This document shows, piece after piece, positions 35,460 to 45,560 of a DNA stretch of 64,000 bases (positions are counted from its first letter, which is position 1; every line of letters begins with the position of its first letter). The notes below the pieces were generated by a model. The model ran no database searches, was not told the DNA's origin, and saw only the letters and a program-made list of their open reading frames with translations. Source of the stretch: Dryococelus australis (taxonomy: Eukaryota; Arthropoda; Insecta; Phasmatodea; Phasmatidae); NCBI GenBank assembly GCA_029891345.1, contig CM057005.1:64259260-64323259 (forward strand). The letters run 5' to 3'. Both the position numbers and the translations under genes were made by a program.

Positions 35460-36215
35460 CGTGTAGCTTTTCCCTGGCCAGTCGTGTGACGTCGTGTAGT
35501 ATTGGCACGTGCGCTGCAGAAATGCATAAGCGAATGTGCACCTCGATGTCGCCGCCATGTGTGGTCTGCCGATTCCTGGACCGTATTTTCCTCCTTTTCA
35601 CTCCGCTCGGTACATGTTCGTTAGTTTCGAAACGGCCCTCATTGTGTACGTCTGATAGCGGGATCGTGGTAACTTTCCGTCGTTTGATCTAGGAGGGGGA
35701 AGGGGTGGGTATTAGGAAGGGAGGGGAGCAGGAGAGGTGAGATTTAACAACACACTGGCGATTGGCTGGCACTAACGTTCCGCGATTGGCCAATTCGCGG
35801 CCAGCAGGTTATGAATGGCAGGGAGAGAACGGCAGCCCTATACGTCACGCGGATTAAACCGCGGGAGGGGGGGGGGGAAATTGTTTACGTTGAAACGCTT
35901 GCGTACCCTTCAAAAACACTGACCACACGTATCTTTTTTTTTTTAACGTGATGTTTCGGTGCGTGCGTACTGACCAGCTGTCGTGCGTAGAGATTAAATG
36001 ATAATTTTTTTTGTCGTCTCGCTCGTTGCAGCTACGCTATCCGAGCCCAACTTTTATGGTAAACACGAACCTTAATTGTCGGGTACAACCCCCCCCCCTC
36101 CCGTCCAGAAGTTAGGGGGGGGGGAGGGTCATAACCATCAACCATAACTCGCCTCTCTACACAAGGGGCACTATCGATCCCCCCTAGGGAGGTCTCCCCC
36201 TCCTCTTTTAAGACC
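35460..36215. other. CpG-rich segment with CCAAT-type boxes; no gene recognised
   Basis: GC-rich relative to its surroundings. Near 35757-35800 there are two ATTGG and one CCAAT words, one pair in a near-palindrome GCGATTGGCCAATTCGC. This could be promoter-like, but I see no convincing exon or TATA box next to it. G and C runs lie near 35868 and 36089. Confidence 0.4.
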
Positions 36216-36697
36216 CAATACGCCGACGAACACGATACGACAGACCGACACGACGTCAGAGCTTGACGGAATTCCACATTATATTGTATTCATTGTTCAC
36301 AATACGCCGACTAAATCTGCCCGTCAAGTGTGTTAGTTGGCTGTTGGAAAATCCCGAAAAAGGAAGATATCCTTATAATATCCAATATTTATTGTATAAA
36401 TCTCACGATAAAGTGAATGATTATTTTGCTTTTGGCAATATTTGAATTTATACAAAAGAAAAAAACGTTTTTAAAAACAAACCAGGAACGTTATTTTGGC
36501 GGCAAGTTAGTTTATTATTTCTACAGCAGGGAAATACGCACGGAATTTGGTTTTATAACGCTGTATTTACATTTTTTTTGTCGGGCTGTCGGAGCTGCCA
36601 GTTTGTCGGCCTGATGTCACAATGACCTTGCTTTTCGTTGGCTGCTACTCAAATATCGTCGTGTCGGGGTTGCCGTGTCGGGTTCGTCGGGGTATTG
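36216..36697. mobile_element. Short transposon with ~40-bp inverted ends
   Basis: The left end CAATACGCCGACGAACACGA and the right end, on the other strand CAATACCCCGACGAACCCGA, match over about 40 bp, continuing to CGACACGACG. The interior (about 400 bp) is non-coding. No target duplication is obvious. The superfamily is unknown. Confidence 0.65.
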
Positions 36698-37087
36698 TGA
36701 CTCCAGCTTTAGGCTACTTAAGAAAACCGACACAGAACACATAAACGGAACGAGTGGACGAATCGGGATAACTTGAGCGATTTTACAATGCGCAGAAAAC
36801 GTAAGATTCTGCAACTTGCGAAATTAAAATACTAATTTGTTGTAAGTTACTAATTTTTTTAATATATGTATATTTTTTTACAGTGTTTAACAGTGTACAA
36901 TGGCCACAGAAACTTTTGTCAACAAACCAGATACTCGAATCCTATTGGTTACACTGATTCACGGGCACAGAAAAGTTGGGAGTTGTTCAGCTTTTTTACG
37001 TGAATTCTTTGGCTATACTATACCTGCGTACACATGCGTCCCATTGTCGATTGAACACTGAGTGTGTTATGTGCTCTGTTTACGTGA
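36698..37087. other. No gene recognised
   Basis: AT-rich spacer. Confidence 0.4.
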
Positions 37088-37314
37088 TATAGGCTGTGCA
37101 CGGTAAATTGAGCACTTTTGAAATCCCTCATATTTGGAATAACAGTCAATAAATATATCTTACTTTGGTCTTAGACGTTAACTTCCGAGTGTTTTAATGT
37201 TATTACGTACATGGCAATATTTATTTAAAATGGTGGTTAAAGGATAAAAAATGGCGGAAAGGAAAAATGTAAACAAGGGCCTGAAAAATGCTCACTTTAC
37301 CGGGAACAATCTAT
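37088..37314 (+). mobile_element. Family C MITE
   Basis: The left end is TATAGGCTGTGCACGGTAAA and the right end is CTTTACCGGGAACAATCTAT. The interior has CCCTCATATTTGGAATAACAG and ACATGGCAATATTTATTTAA, with a small internal deletion relative to the reference. Confidence 0.8.
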
Positions 37315-38105
37315 GCATAGTATCTGCATCCGTGTCATTGGAGAACGGGTCTTATGGACGCATGTTCATTTTAACACATCTTATTTTACTTCTCAGTATA
37401 ACCAAGATGCAACAGAAACTCTTATTAAATGTTTGGACGCTATCGCCACGCACAATAAAACACATTCATACCCGTACAGCATTACACTCTAAACCTCAAT
37501 CAGTGAGAATTTCACTATTTCAATCAATTAACAGTATCTGATGATTCAACAGTCACTTTAGCGTATTTAACTGATGAATCAGTGAAAGAATGCCAGTTTT
37601 CCTTCACTCATTGATTTAGCGACATTTTACACTGATTCGTCAATCATTTCTTTCACTGTTTTTCAGTGATTTGTTTTTTGTCTGATGGATCATTTAAACA
37701 GCATCTAAAAATTGATTTCAAACAACGTGTAAAAGTATGGCCGTTAAGTGAAATAACAACGCATAAACTATTAAAACCAATAGAAAATACTTTCTAAAAT
37801 ATGTTTCGTATTTCAAAACACCATGTTGTGAGGTAACACAAACATTAAGTCTTTCATTCCGTTTTTACGTCTGTCATTTCGTTGATATCACGTAATCATC
37901 ACAGCGCTCTGTTTGAAGGTTTAGACTGCATATAATGTGATAGAGAGTGCACTCATATGTACCAGTCATTTTAACAATTCTAACAGTCATTTTAACAATT
38001 GTAACGGTACCAATCAAAGAAAAAAAAAAAAAAAACGAAAACGGTATACAATTTAAAACAAAACGCTTTCGATGAGGAAATATAAAACATATATTTTCAT
38101 ATTAT

Positions 38106-38190
38106 TACCAACGTGTCGTGGTAGCTCAGATGGTAAGGTAACAGTCTAAAAGTGAATTGGAAATAGTGTGGCGTGTAGGCCTACAATCCC
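38106..38190 (+). other. tRNA-like segment inside family I
   Basis: GTGGTAGCTCAGATGGTAAG has the form of a tRNA D-arm and polymerase III A box. A CCTACAATCCCGACCA stretch about 45 bases on is a weak B box. The same segment occurs in the second copy, on the minus strand near 45930-45980, so it is part of the ancestral element. It does not fold as a normal tRNA, so I do not call it a tRNA gene. Confidence 0.55.
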
Positions 38191-38377
38191 GACCACCTAC
38201 AAAAAATATTTTACTTTATTAAATAACGGTAAATTGCGCAAAATAAATAGTAAACTATCATAAATTATTTATTTCTGGTAATTATTTTGCCAAATTCCAT
38301 AAAAACTATATTTAATTCGCCGCTGCAGCTGAGCGTCACTTATTCAATCGGTGAAATCGTTTCACGTCACAAATTCA

Positions 38378-38911
38378 GACCATGTCCGAAATTGCAGATT
38401 TTGTTGACAAAATTATCATTTGCCCCAATTTTGTACACAAAGATGATGACGTGTTACGTATTTGGTAATTTGGTATTTCATATTTTGTATCTGATGAATG
38501 TTAGCAAAAATACAAAATGACAAAATCTGCGCCGTGTTGGTTTTGGCCTTTAAAACGCATACGTGAATGCGCAATTAAAACTTTTGAAAAGAAATAACTG
38601 TTCATAAGATATACTAGGTATGTTATATAAAGCAAGTAAGTGCTGTGCGTTGTTTATATATTTCGCAACAAAACTTCTTTTAAAGTCATTATTGCATAAT
38701 TAATTATTTTCTTTATTAACATATTCACATCATTCCAGTGATGGTTGTAGAGGTATCACGTACGTTTTAAGCATTAAATGTAGAAAAAAAAACAGTTCCA
38801 CTGATAATGTAATAATTCGTCGCTACGAGTGCTAAACAAGCGGCTCTTGACAACGTCCGAATTTAATCTTACGAAATGACAAAATAACGAATTTATCATT
38901 TCGGACATGGC
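38378..38911. mobile_element. Nested element with CCATGTCCGAAAT ends
   Basis: The inverted ends share 13 perfect bases (CCATGTCCGAAAT). TTCA lies directly on each side, consistent with a 4-bp target duplication. The second family I copy lacks this block at the matching place, so it is an insertion. The 534-bp interior is AT-rich and non-coding. Confidence 0.7.
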
Positions 38912-39514
38912 TTCAATCAGTGAAACTATTCCACTGAAACAATCGGTGGTTTTCCACCGGTTCTTAGTGGAGCCATTTCCACTGATTCGAGTTGTTGGAT
39001 TTCTCTGCAAATCAGTGGTTTTCCAACGATTCCAATTAAGAGTGTCGACTAAATATTGCTCAGCAGCGTTGGGAACGTTTGTCTTGGCCGGGAAACGTAT
39101 TGAGTGTTACACAGCACAGAAAATAGTCTTTGAAATGAAGTTGGTTCAAATATTTCGAAATACAGCAAGACGAAAGTCGCAATTCAGAAATTTATTGGAA
39201 TTTTCATAATTCCGCGCTTTGTAGTGAATGAATAAGAGAACCTGCTCCTATTTTCGCAACTCGTACTTGTTTCGTGCAACATAGCCTTTTGTAGCTATAA
39301 CTGCTGAATGTGATATTATAATTGGTCTGTGGTCTGTGGTTTCTCCTAATGAAACGAAATTCTGTATGTAATGACTGCCAAAATTATCCTGCCTAAAAAA
39401 CCTAGTTTAAATATTTTTCTGATAGTTAGTACCAGGGCAAACATTTTACGTCAATGATGTACGTCTACAGACGTCGGTCGGCATCGTGGAGCAATAAAAT
39501 AAGTTTGGTAGATC

Positions 39515-39938
39515 TATAATACATCCACGAGTACTTCGCACTTTTCTGAAGCCCTGCTAAAGTTCTACTTCCGTTATATTCCTCCGCCTCATATGCAAAC
39601 TAAGCTTAACTAAGTCTAGAAAATTGCACTAAAGGACGGCGCACCGAATTCGTGCGCACTCAGTTGTAATGATAGTTTGCATAATGCTACCAACACTTGT
39701 TCTCTCACTCTTTTCCTTCGTATTTATTATAAATGAATGATTAAAATTCATAAATAAAATTCAGGTAAAACTTCAATTTATGGAAAATAAGATACTTGCA
39801 TATTAACAGTAGTATAAAACGCTTATAATACATGGCATATTTAAGAAATAACTAAACACTTCGTATTTTGGGGGGGGGGGGAGATTTTTCATAGGTTTGA
39901 TTCAAAAAAGTGCGAAGGAACAGCACGAATAGTCTATA
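39515..39938 (-). mobile_element. Family B MITE, complete, inverted
   Basis: The left end TATAATACATCCACGAGTAC is degraded and the right end CAGCACGAATAGTCTATA is recognisable. The interior has GAAGCCCTGCTAAAGTTCTA and GTGCGCACTCAGTTG. A poly-G run (39871) interrupts it. Confidence 0.8.
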
Positions 39939-40010
39939 GTACAAAAACTAACGGACGTGACTTTGTACACATTTATCCACAAAACTGGTTACTACCGTAA
40001 ATAGTATTAC

Positions 40011-40307
40011 TAGGGATAGGAACATTTCGCGAGGTGATTTCAGGACAAGATAGACGTCAAACACCTATACACTGAAATTGACTTTGCAATTGGATCGCAG
40101 TTCACTAGACACGTCCTGGACGACTCTGAACCAATAGCAGACTTGCAGGGAAACAAGTAGCGAGTCCCATACTGCCAGGTGTGAAGTAACATTGGCTATT
40201 CTCTGGGACAACAGCCAATGAACAAACGTATGAGGCTCGAGTATAACACATGAATGTAGATTCTGGCCTACAGGTCATTGAACTCTCGAATTTTCTTCCG
40301 ATCCCTG
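40011..40307 (-). mobile_element. Family F MITE, third copy, inverted
   Basis: The left end is TAGGGATAGGAACATTTCGCG; the right end is CTCGAATTTTCTTCCGATCC. The interior is the reverse of the copy at 26574 (GCAATTGGATCGCAGTT, CAGCCAATGAACAAA, CTACAGGTCATTGAACTC). Confidence 0.75.
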
Positions 40308-40378
40308 AGTATTACATACATAACAACGACGAAGCATCGAGTGTATTACGTTTTCAAAAATTCCCGGGTATTTCACGA

Positions 40379-40808
40379 ATCTCTTTGCCTGCCTCACACC
40401 TAGGCGAATCTCTTTGTCTGCCTCCCACTTAGGCGAATATCTTTGCCTGCCTCCCACATAGGCGAATCTCTTCGCCTGCCTCCCACCTAGGCGAATCTCT
40501 TTGCCTGCCTCCCACCTAGGCGAATCTCCTTGCCTGCCTCCTACCTAGGCGAGTCTCTTTGCCTGTCTCCCACCTAGGCGAATCTCTTTGCCTGCATCCC
40601 ATCTAGGCGAATCTCTTTGCCTGCATCCCACCTAGGTGAATCTATTTGCCTGCCTCCCACCTAGGCGAATCTCTTTGCCTGCCTTCCACCTCGGCGAATT
40701 TCTTTGCCTGCCTCCCACATAGGCGAATCTCTTTGCCTGCCTCCCACCTAGGTGAATCACTGACTGCCTCCCACCTAGGCGAATTTCTTTGCCTGCCTCC
40801 CACCTAAG
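40379..40808. repeat. 29-bp minisatellite derived from a SINE head, about 15 copies
   Basis: The unit CCTGCCTCCCACCTAGGCGA plus ATCTCTTTG repeats with a 29-bp period and scattered substitutions. At its right edge the last unit runs directly into GAATCGGGTTCGATTCCCCG, the B-box region of a tRNA-derived SINE. In other SINE copies the words CTCCCACC-AAGGCGAACC (14605) and CATCTAGGTGAACCGGGTT (50261) occupy this same place. So the array is an amplified piece of the SINE's tRNA-like head, between A and B boxes. Confidence 0.9.
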
Positions 40809-40991
40809 CGAATCGGGTTCGATTCCCCGGGCGGGGTCGCTCCCGGGTTCCCGCATGTGGAAATCGTGCCGGACAACGCCGCTGGTCGGCGGGCATTCTC
40901 GTGGATATCCCGTTTCCTACACCCATGCTTTCCGGCGCTGCTCCATACTCATATCGTGTCACCTTCATCGGCTCTCGAGACCTCGATGTTA
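40809..40991 (+). mobile_element. tRNA-derived SINE, head truncated into the 29-bp array
   Basis: It starts at the B box (GGGTTCGATTCCC) and continues with the family body (AATCGTGCCGGACAACGCC, GCTGGTCGGCGGGCATTC, GGCGCTGCTCCATACTC, GAGACCTCGATGTTAAG). The A-box side is replaced by the array. The body is cut at TTAA by the next element, and a few bases that may be its 3' tail (AGAAGCCGCTC) resume after 42351. Confidence 0.75.
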
Positions 40992-42351
40992 AGGTTGAAG
41001 TAAAGCAACTACCTTTGGAACACTGCACCTGACTGTACAATGTGACGAACTAAAAAAAAAAGTACAGACACCATAAAAATTGTCAAAAAAGTGCGATTTA
41101 TGCTGTATACGAAAAAAAGAATGTACGCTATCTACCAAAAAGTAATTGGGTACCTGTTCACATTGTTTGCTCGGTGGTTGTCACCCCGTTAGAATCTCGT
41201 AGGGCCACCTCTTCCGGCTATAACAGCAGCCAACCTGTCTGGTATGCTCTCTATGAGTGTGTGCAGGACATCCACGGGGATTCGTCGCCATTCCTCTTGC
41301 AACCATTCCATGAGTTGAGCAATGGATTTTGGCCGCGCCTGACGAACCCTCACACGGCGATCCAATTCGTCCCAAAGATGTTCTATAGTCGGGGCTCTGG
41401 GTGGGCCAGTCCAATCGACGAACATTGTTGTCGGCGTACTACTGTATAGTAGCCCTTGAAACATGGCACCTGGCATTGTCATCCTGGAAGTGACACGGGT
41501 TCATTCCGTAAAAACGCCACAATGTTGGGAGCATTTCATTATCCAGAATGTTACAATAGGCCTCTGTGTTCATGCTACCACGGACAAACACCAGCGGTCT
41601 TACGCCGAAGGCCGTGAAACACAAGTCAACTGACGTACTGAATTACCTATCTTCACGGGTGCCCAATTACTTTTTGGTTAATAGTGTACATATTTTACAA
41701 CATTAAAAAATATTTTACTGAAATATACTTTTTTAATATAAAAAATTAATCGATCTATAGAGTCCGCATTCTTAACAAAATTTAAGTGCATTTTCGTTTT
41801 GTATGCTTCGGAAAGCAGAATTTACAAGAAAATCTTCTTCATGAAAGATCGTCATAATATTTACTGGGATCGTATGTAATTACATCATAGTAATAATGCA
41901 TCATATCAATTTAATAATTAACTTTATTTGCAGCAGTTTCGGTCATAAATGTTTGTGACAAATGGACACACATAAAATCAATCAGAAAAATTATTTCCTA
42001 CATTATTATTACAGATTTCTTACATACAGCCATGGTAAACATTATGACGATATTTCATGATGAAGATTTTCTTTTAATTCTGCTCTCTGAAGCATCCAGA
42101 ATGGAAATAAGCTTAAATTTTGTTTAAAATACACACTATTTTAGTCGATTACTTTTTACATTTAAAAAGTATATTTTAGTAAAAGATTTTATAGTGTTAC
42201 AAAATATTTACATTCTTCTTTCATATACAGCATAAATCACACTTTTCTGACAATATCTATGGTTTCTGTACTACTTTTTTTTAATTATGAGTTCGTCACA
42301 TTGTACAATCAGATACAGTGTTCCATAGGCAGTTGCTTTACTTCAACCTTA
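40990..42351. mobile_element. Long-inverted-repeat element at a TTAA site
   Basis: The left arm (GGTTGAAGTAAAGCAACTAC onward) and the right arm (on the other strand GGTTGAAGTAAAGCAACTGC onward) match for about 205 bp in total, once the Tc1 copy that splits the left arm is removed. TTAA lies at the left edge and TTAG at the right, which fits a TTAA-targeting element such as the piggyBac type inserted in a SINE. The interior (about 380 bp) is AT-rich and non-coding. Confidence 0.75.
41126..41686 (-). pseudogene. Tc1-like element with transposase C-terminal half
   Basis: A 561-bp internally deleted Tc1 copy between TA dinucleotides. The ends are inverted: CTACCAAAAAGTAATTGGG at the left and, on the other strand, TTAACCAAAAAGTAATTGGG at the right. 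On the minus strand it encodes VRPLVFVRGSMNTEAYCN, then HFQDDNARCHVS with the second catalytic Asp, then WTGPPRAPTIEHLWDELDRR, where Tc1 proteins have a W(P)..SPDLNPIEHLW motif. The C-terminus PDRLAAVIAGRGGPTRF is nearly intact. The N-terminal DNA-binding half and first Asp are missing and there are frameshifts. The copy is dead, but less decayed than the one at 3885. Confidence 0.85.
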
Positions 42352-42994
42352 GAAGCCGCTCAGATAAATCCACCCCACTTCATGAATAGTTGCGAAAAGA
42401 TCTTCACGCGAGTCAATGGGAGTATCTTACTTGAGGTTCATTTGTCGCCAGAAGAAGAGAGATGCATGTTAAAGCTGGTCATGTCGGTGGCAAAGCAACA
42501 GATCCACTTCGTCCTATCAGTCGATCCGTAAGACGAGGAGGTACTAAAATACTTTCTGTGAAATAGTTGTTTGTGCGAATACGCGTACCTCGGTAAATCA
42601 ATGTACAGCAAATACGACTATTTGTCGGAACATATAAAAAACAATTATCTGTGTGTGTGTGTTTTTTTTTTTTTTTAAACCTTGCCTGTGCAGTTTTCTT
42701 AAACGGTAAGAGAAAAGTAGAAAGATACGGGTGTAGTTTAATCTGTGGTCTTTCGTCGCGTGTAATAAAACCCCACAGTTACACCTCTAATTTGCACTGT
42801 GCAGCGTCACGACGAAAACACTGCATGCCTTGCGCTTAGGAGCGATAAGATGCTAGAAGTGCATGTTAGTGTCGCCCGTAACGCTCTCTCGCTTCTTGAC
42901 CGTGGCAGTTCTTCAAAATCATGGCTCGTTTGTAATGGATTTTACCTCTCATTGACAACGGGGGTTATTAGAAACGGATTTATTTGTTCATTGA
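42352..42994. other. No gene recognised
   Basis: Non-coding, with a GT then poly-T tract near 42651-42676. Confidence 0.4.
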
Positions 42995-43146
42995 GATAAT
43001 CGGTGAAGAATGTGGCAACGCAGCATTCGCCTGGAGTGATTTACGAAAACCATCGGAAACGGAAATCGCGATGACCAGATTGTGAGTCGAACCTGCGTCC
43101 TTCCGAATTCGAGTCGAGTATGTTACCACTGCGCCATCTCGATTAA
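42995..43146 (-). mobile_element. tRNA-derived SINE, second family
   Basis: On the minus strand a head with A box (GATGGCGCAGTGGTAACA) and B box (GCAGGTTCGACTC) is followed by a body GATTTCCGTTTCCGATGG and AAATCACTCCAGGCGAATGC. From memory this body is typical of SINEs in orthopteroid insects, and it is the best hint of lineage in the window. It differs from the other SINE family here. Confidence 0.75.
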
Positions 43147-43157
43147 TCGAGAAATTG

Positions 43158-43221
43158 GGAAATCGACCTTTGGAAAGTGTCACTGACCCTAACAGCACAT
43201 ATGTATTTTAACGGGCGCACT
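43158..43221 (+). mobile_element. Family A MITE, internal fragment
   Basis: A short piece matching the left interior of family A (AAATCGACCTTTGGAAAGTG, TATTTTAACGGGCGCACTG). No ends. Confidence 0.6.
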
Positions 43222-43739
43222 GCACTTACTGTGTTACATTTAGTTGGGTTTTGGTTTTTTGTTATTTGTGTTCTGAATTTTTTAACGCTTTATTTGGAAC
43301 ATCATGACAGTCAACTGTTAAGCATGCAATCCTGCTGTGCATGACGTTGCTGATACTAGATAAATGTAATACTCATTATTTGTAAACCAAAACCCTGGTA
43401 GTTATTAAAATAATCCTTTTATATTCATAAAACCTTTCTAAATCACTTTTTAATATTTAACATCATTAAAAATAATACAATGGTGGCTTAAAGCTGTTAC
43501 TAGACAGTAATTAGATTATAAAAATACACATTTCATGAATATTTCTTGCTTTAAATAATTAGCTATTTCTACTTTGAAACGCTTTTAGTTTATACCGTGT
43601 TTTCCATTGTATGCATATTTAACATATATTCGGCAAAACTAACATGTTAGCGAATTGATAATTTATATTTAGTAATTTGCAAGCTTCGTAGTTTTCAAGC
43701 AATGTCCCTTCCGATCGTGACACTTCGCTCACGCCCAGG
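43222..43739. other. No gene recognised
   Basis: AT-rich spacer. Confidence 0.45.
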
Positions 43740-43983
43740 TATAGGCTATCCACTGTGGAGTGAGCATTTTTTTAAATCTCTCATTTGCAGTAATCTTCAG
43801 TAAATATATTTTATTGTAACCTTAGACTTTAACTTCCGAGTTCGGTAAAATATGTACGCTGTGTTTATTACATACGTGGAAATATATATTAAAAAAAAAT
43901 GGCGAAAGGATAAAAACTGGCTGATGTGAAGGAAAAAGTAACTAGATCCTCAAAAGTGCTCACTTTATCGTGAACAGTCTATA
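43740..43983 (+). mobile_element. Family C MITE, complete
   Basis: The left end is TATAGGCTATCCACTGTGGA and the right end is CTTTATCGTGAACAGTCTATA, with the family C interior. Confidence 0.8.
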
Positions 43984-44088
43984 TCAATGTTATTGCGTAC
44001 TAATTATTGTAACATGTATTGTCTAGGTGTATTATGCCTCGGCAGTTCAGTCAATAAATAGATGGTAGTATAATTGTCCCGTATTGCC

Positions 44089-44466
44089 TATAGGTCGTTT
44101 ACAGCCACTTTACTCTTTTTTGAAACACTTTTAAAGTTTTACTTCCGGAAATTCCTCCGCCTCATGCAAACAAAGCCTAACCGAAGGGACAGCGAACCGT
44201 ATTCGTGCGCACTCTCTGTAATAATATTTTGCATAAGAAGTATTTCTTACTGGGAATTACCAACACACCTATTTGCTCTTTGTTTTTATTAATATTAATT
44301 ATAATTGAAATATTATAATTTATAGATAAAATATAAGTAAAAAACAAAAGAGTATAAAACACTTCTGATACGTGACATATTTAGGATACAGCCAAGCACG
44401 TCGTACATTGGGCGATTTTCCAAAGGTTTGATTCAAAAAGTGTGGAAGAACCACGAATAGATTGTA
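44089..44466 (-). mobile_element. Family B MITE, inverted, with internal deletion
   Basis: The left end TATAGGTCGTTTACAGCCAC is degraded; the right end is GAACCACGAATAGATTGTA. The interior follows reverse family B (TCCTCCGCCTCATGCAAAC, TTCGTGCGCACTC) but is about 50 bp short. Confidence 0.75.
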
Positions 44467-44502
44467 GCACAAACAACTCCACGCAACACGGCCAGGTATG
44501 CT

Positions 44503-44917
44503 TAAAGGCTGTTCACGGTAAAATGAGCACTCTTATAAGCCCTGCTAAAGATCTACTTGTAACCACATTCCGTATCCGCTGTATGTAGCATTAACATTGC
44601 CACGAGCCCGGTCACTTTATTCATGCGTCGGTCAAGTAAAACTGTGAAAGTATTAGAAAAGTAAGTATTTTACCATGTTTCTAATTCATGCACTTATCTG
44701 AATAAAAAATACAGAACGTAGAAAAAAGAATTTCATTATTATCAAATGTTTCCCTAGCACTTTTAATTCGGCTTTAAGGCATGAGACTACTTTCTCTTCA
44801 TCGTTACCAACTTTAGAGGGCGTATGCCTCTCAGTGGGCCCGTTGAAATATATGCAGGCAGGGGCAGTGACATTTTTCAAAGGTTGATTTCAAAAGTGCT
44901 TACTTTATCGTGAACAT
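44503..44917 (-). mobile_element. Family A MITE, complete, inverted
   Basis: The left end is TAAAGGCTGTTCACGGTAAA. The interior is the reverse of the reference A copy (CGTCGGTCAAGTAAAACTG, CATCGTTACCAACTTTA). The right end stops at TTTATCGTGAACAT. Confidence 0.8.
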
Positions 44918-45014
44918 CATTTCATTTGTAAACTCTTAATGAAGAAATTGGTAAATTATTACGGCCGTGGTCCGCGACCAACGCTCGCTCCTCGGGTGAC
45001 GTACTTTGCCACTG

Positions 45015-45473
45015 TATAGTCCATTCACGTTTTGTTCGGCCTTTTTGAATCAAACCTTTGAAAAATCTCGCTATGTATGATGTGTTTAGTTATTTCCTAA
45101 ATCCACCAGGTATCAAGCGTCTTATACTTGTGTTCATAAAAGTTACTTTTTTTTCCTGTTAAATTGAAATGTCATTCATATTTTATCTATAGATGATTAT
45201 GGTTAATTTATAAATAATTTAATTAAAAAACAGTGAGAAAATACGTTTGTTGGCAGTGCCTAGTGAGAAAATATGTATGTTGGTAGTGCCTAGTGAGAAA
45301 TAGTCCTTATACAATATACTGTTACAGTTAGTGCACATAACGAGGTACGTTGTCCTTCTGATGTAATTCTCTAGACTTAGTTAAGCTAATTTAGCATGAG
45401 GCGGAGGAATATCCTGGAAGTAGAATTTTAACAGGGCTTCAGAAAAGCCGGAAGTAACCGTGAATGTATTATA
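45015..45473 (+). mobile_element. Family B MITE, complete, with internal duplication
   Basis: The left end is TATAGTCCATTCACGTTTTG and the right end is GTAACCGTGAATGTATTATA. A segment of about 35 bp around GTTGGYAGTGCCTAGTGAG occurs twice in tandem, which explains its extra length. Confidence 0.8.
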
Positions 45474-45560
45474 CACAGCGTGGCTCGCGACGAATATTTA
45501 TTCTATTCTACGCCGGCTGGAATCGCAGCACTTCTCTCGCTTCTCCACCGCTCTACATTC

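Larger units (their letters stand above)
37496..39034 (+). mobile_element. Iteron-rich transposon, family I, first copy
   Basis: Both ends are packed with AATCAGTG / CACTGATT words in direct and inverted orientation. The whole element aligns, inverted, with 45561-47087: the left 250 bp, the TAAACTATTAAAACCAATAG and TTTCATTCCGTTTTTA segments, a tRNA-like segment, TAAATTGCGCAA, and the right 150 bp. There is no coding sequence. It is broken by a 534-bp insert absent from the other copy. The superfamily is not recognised. Confidence 0.7.

Noticed and set aside
35276..35692. 138-residue plus-strand frame as a gene
   Set aside because: Its first half is the family F MITE, whose other copies do not keep the frame.
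38106..38190. Functional tRNA gene
   Set aside because: The D-arm looks right, but the acceptor stem, anticodon arm and T-arm do not pair and the B box is weak. The tRNA-like heads at 14740-14820, 28510-28583, 43080-43140 and 50270-50340 are SINE parts for the same reasons.
40379..40808. CRISPR-like array with ~29-bp repeats
   Set aside because: Units are directly adjacent with no unique spacers, the genome is eukaryotic, and the unit is explained by a SINE head.
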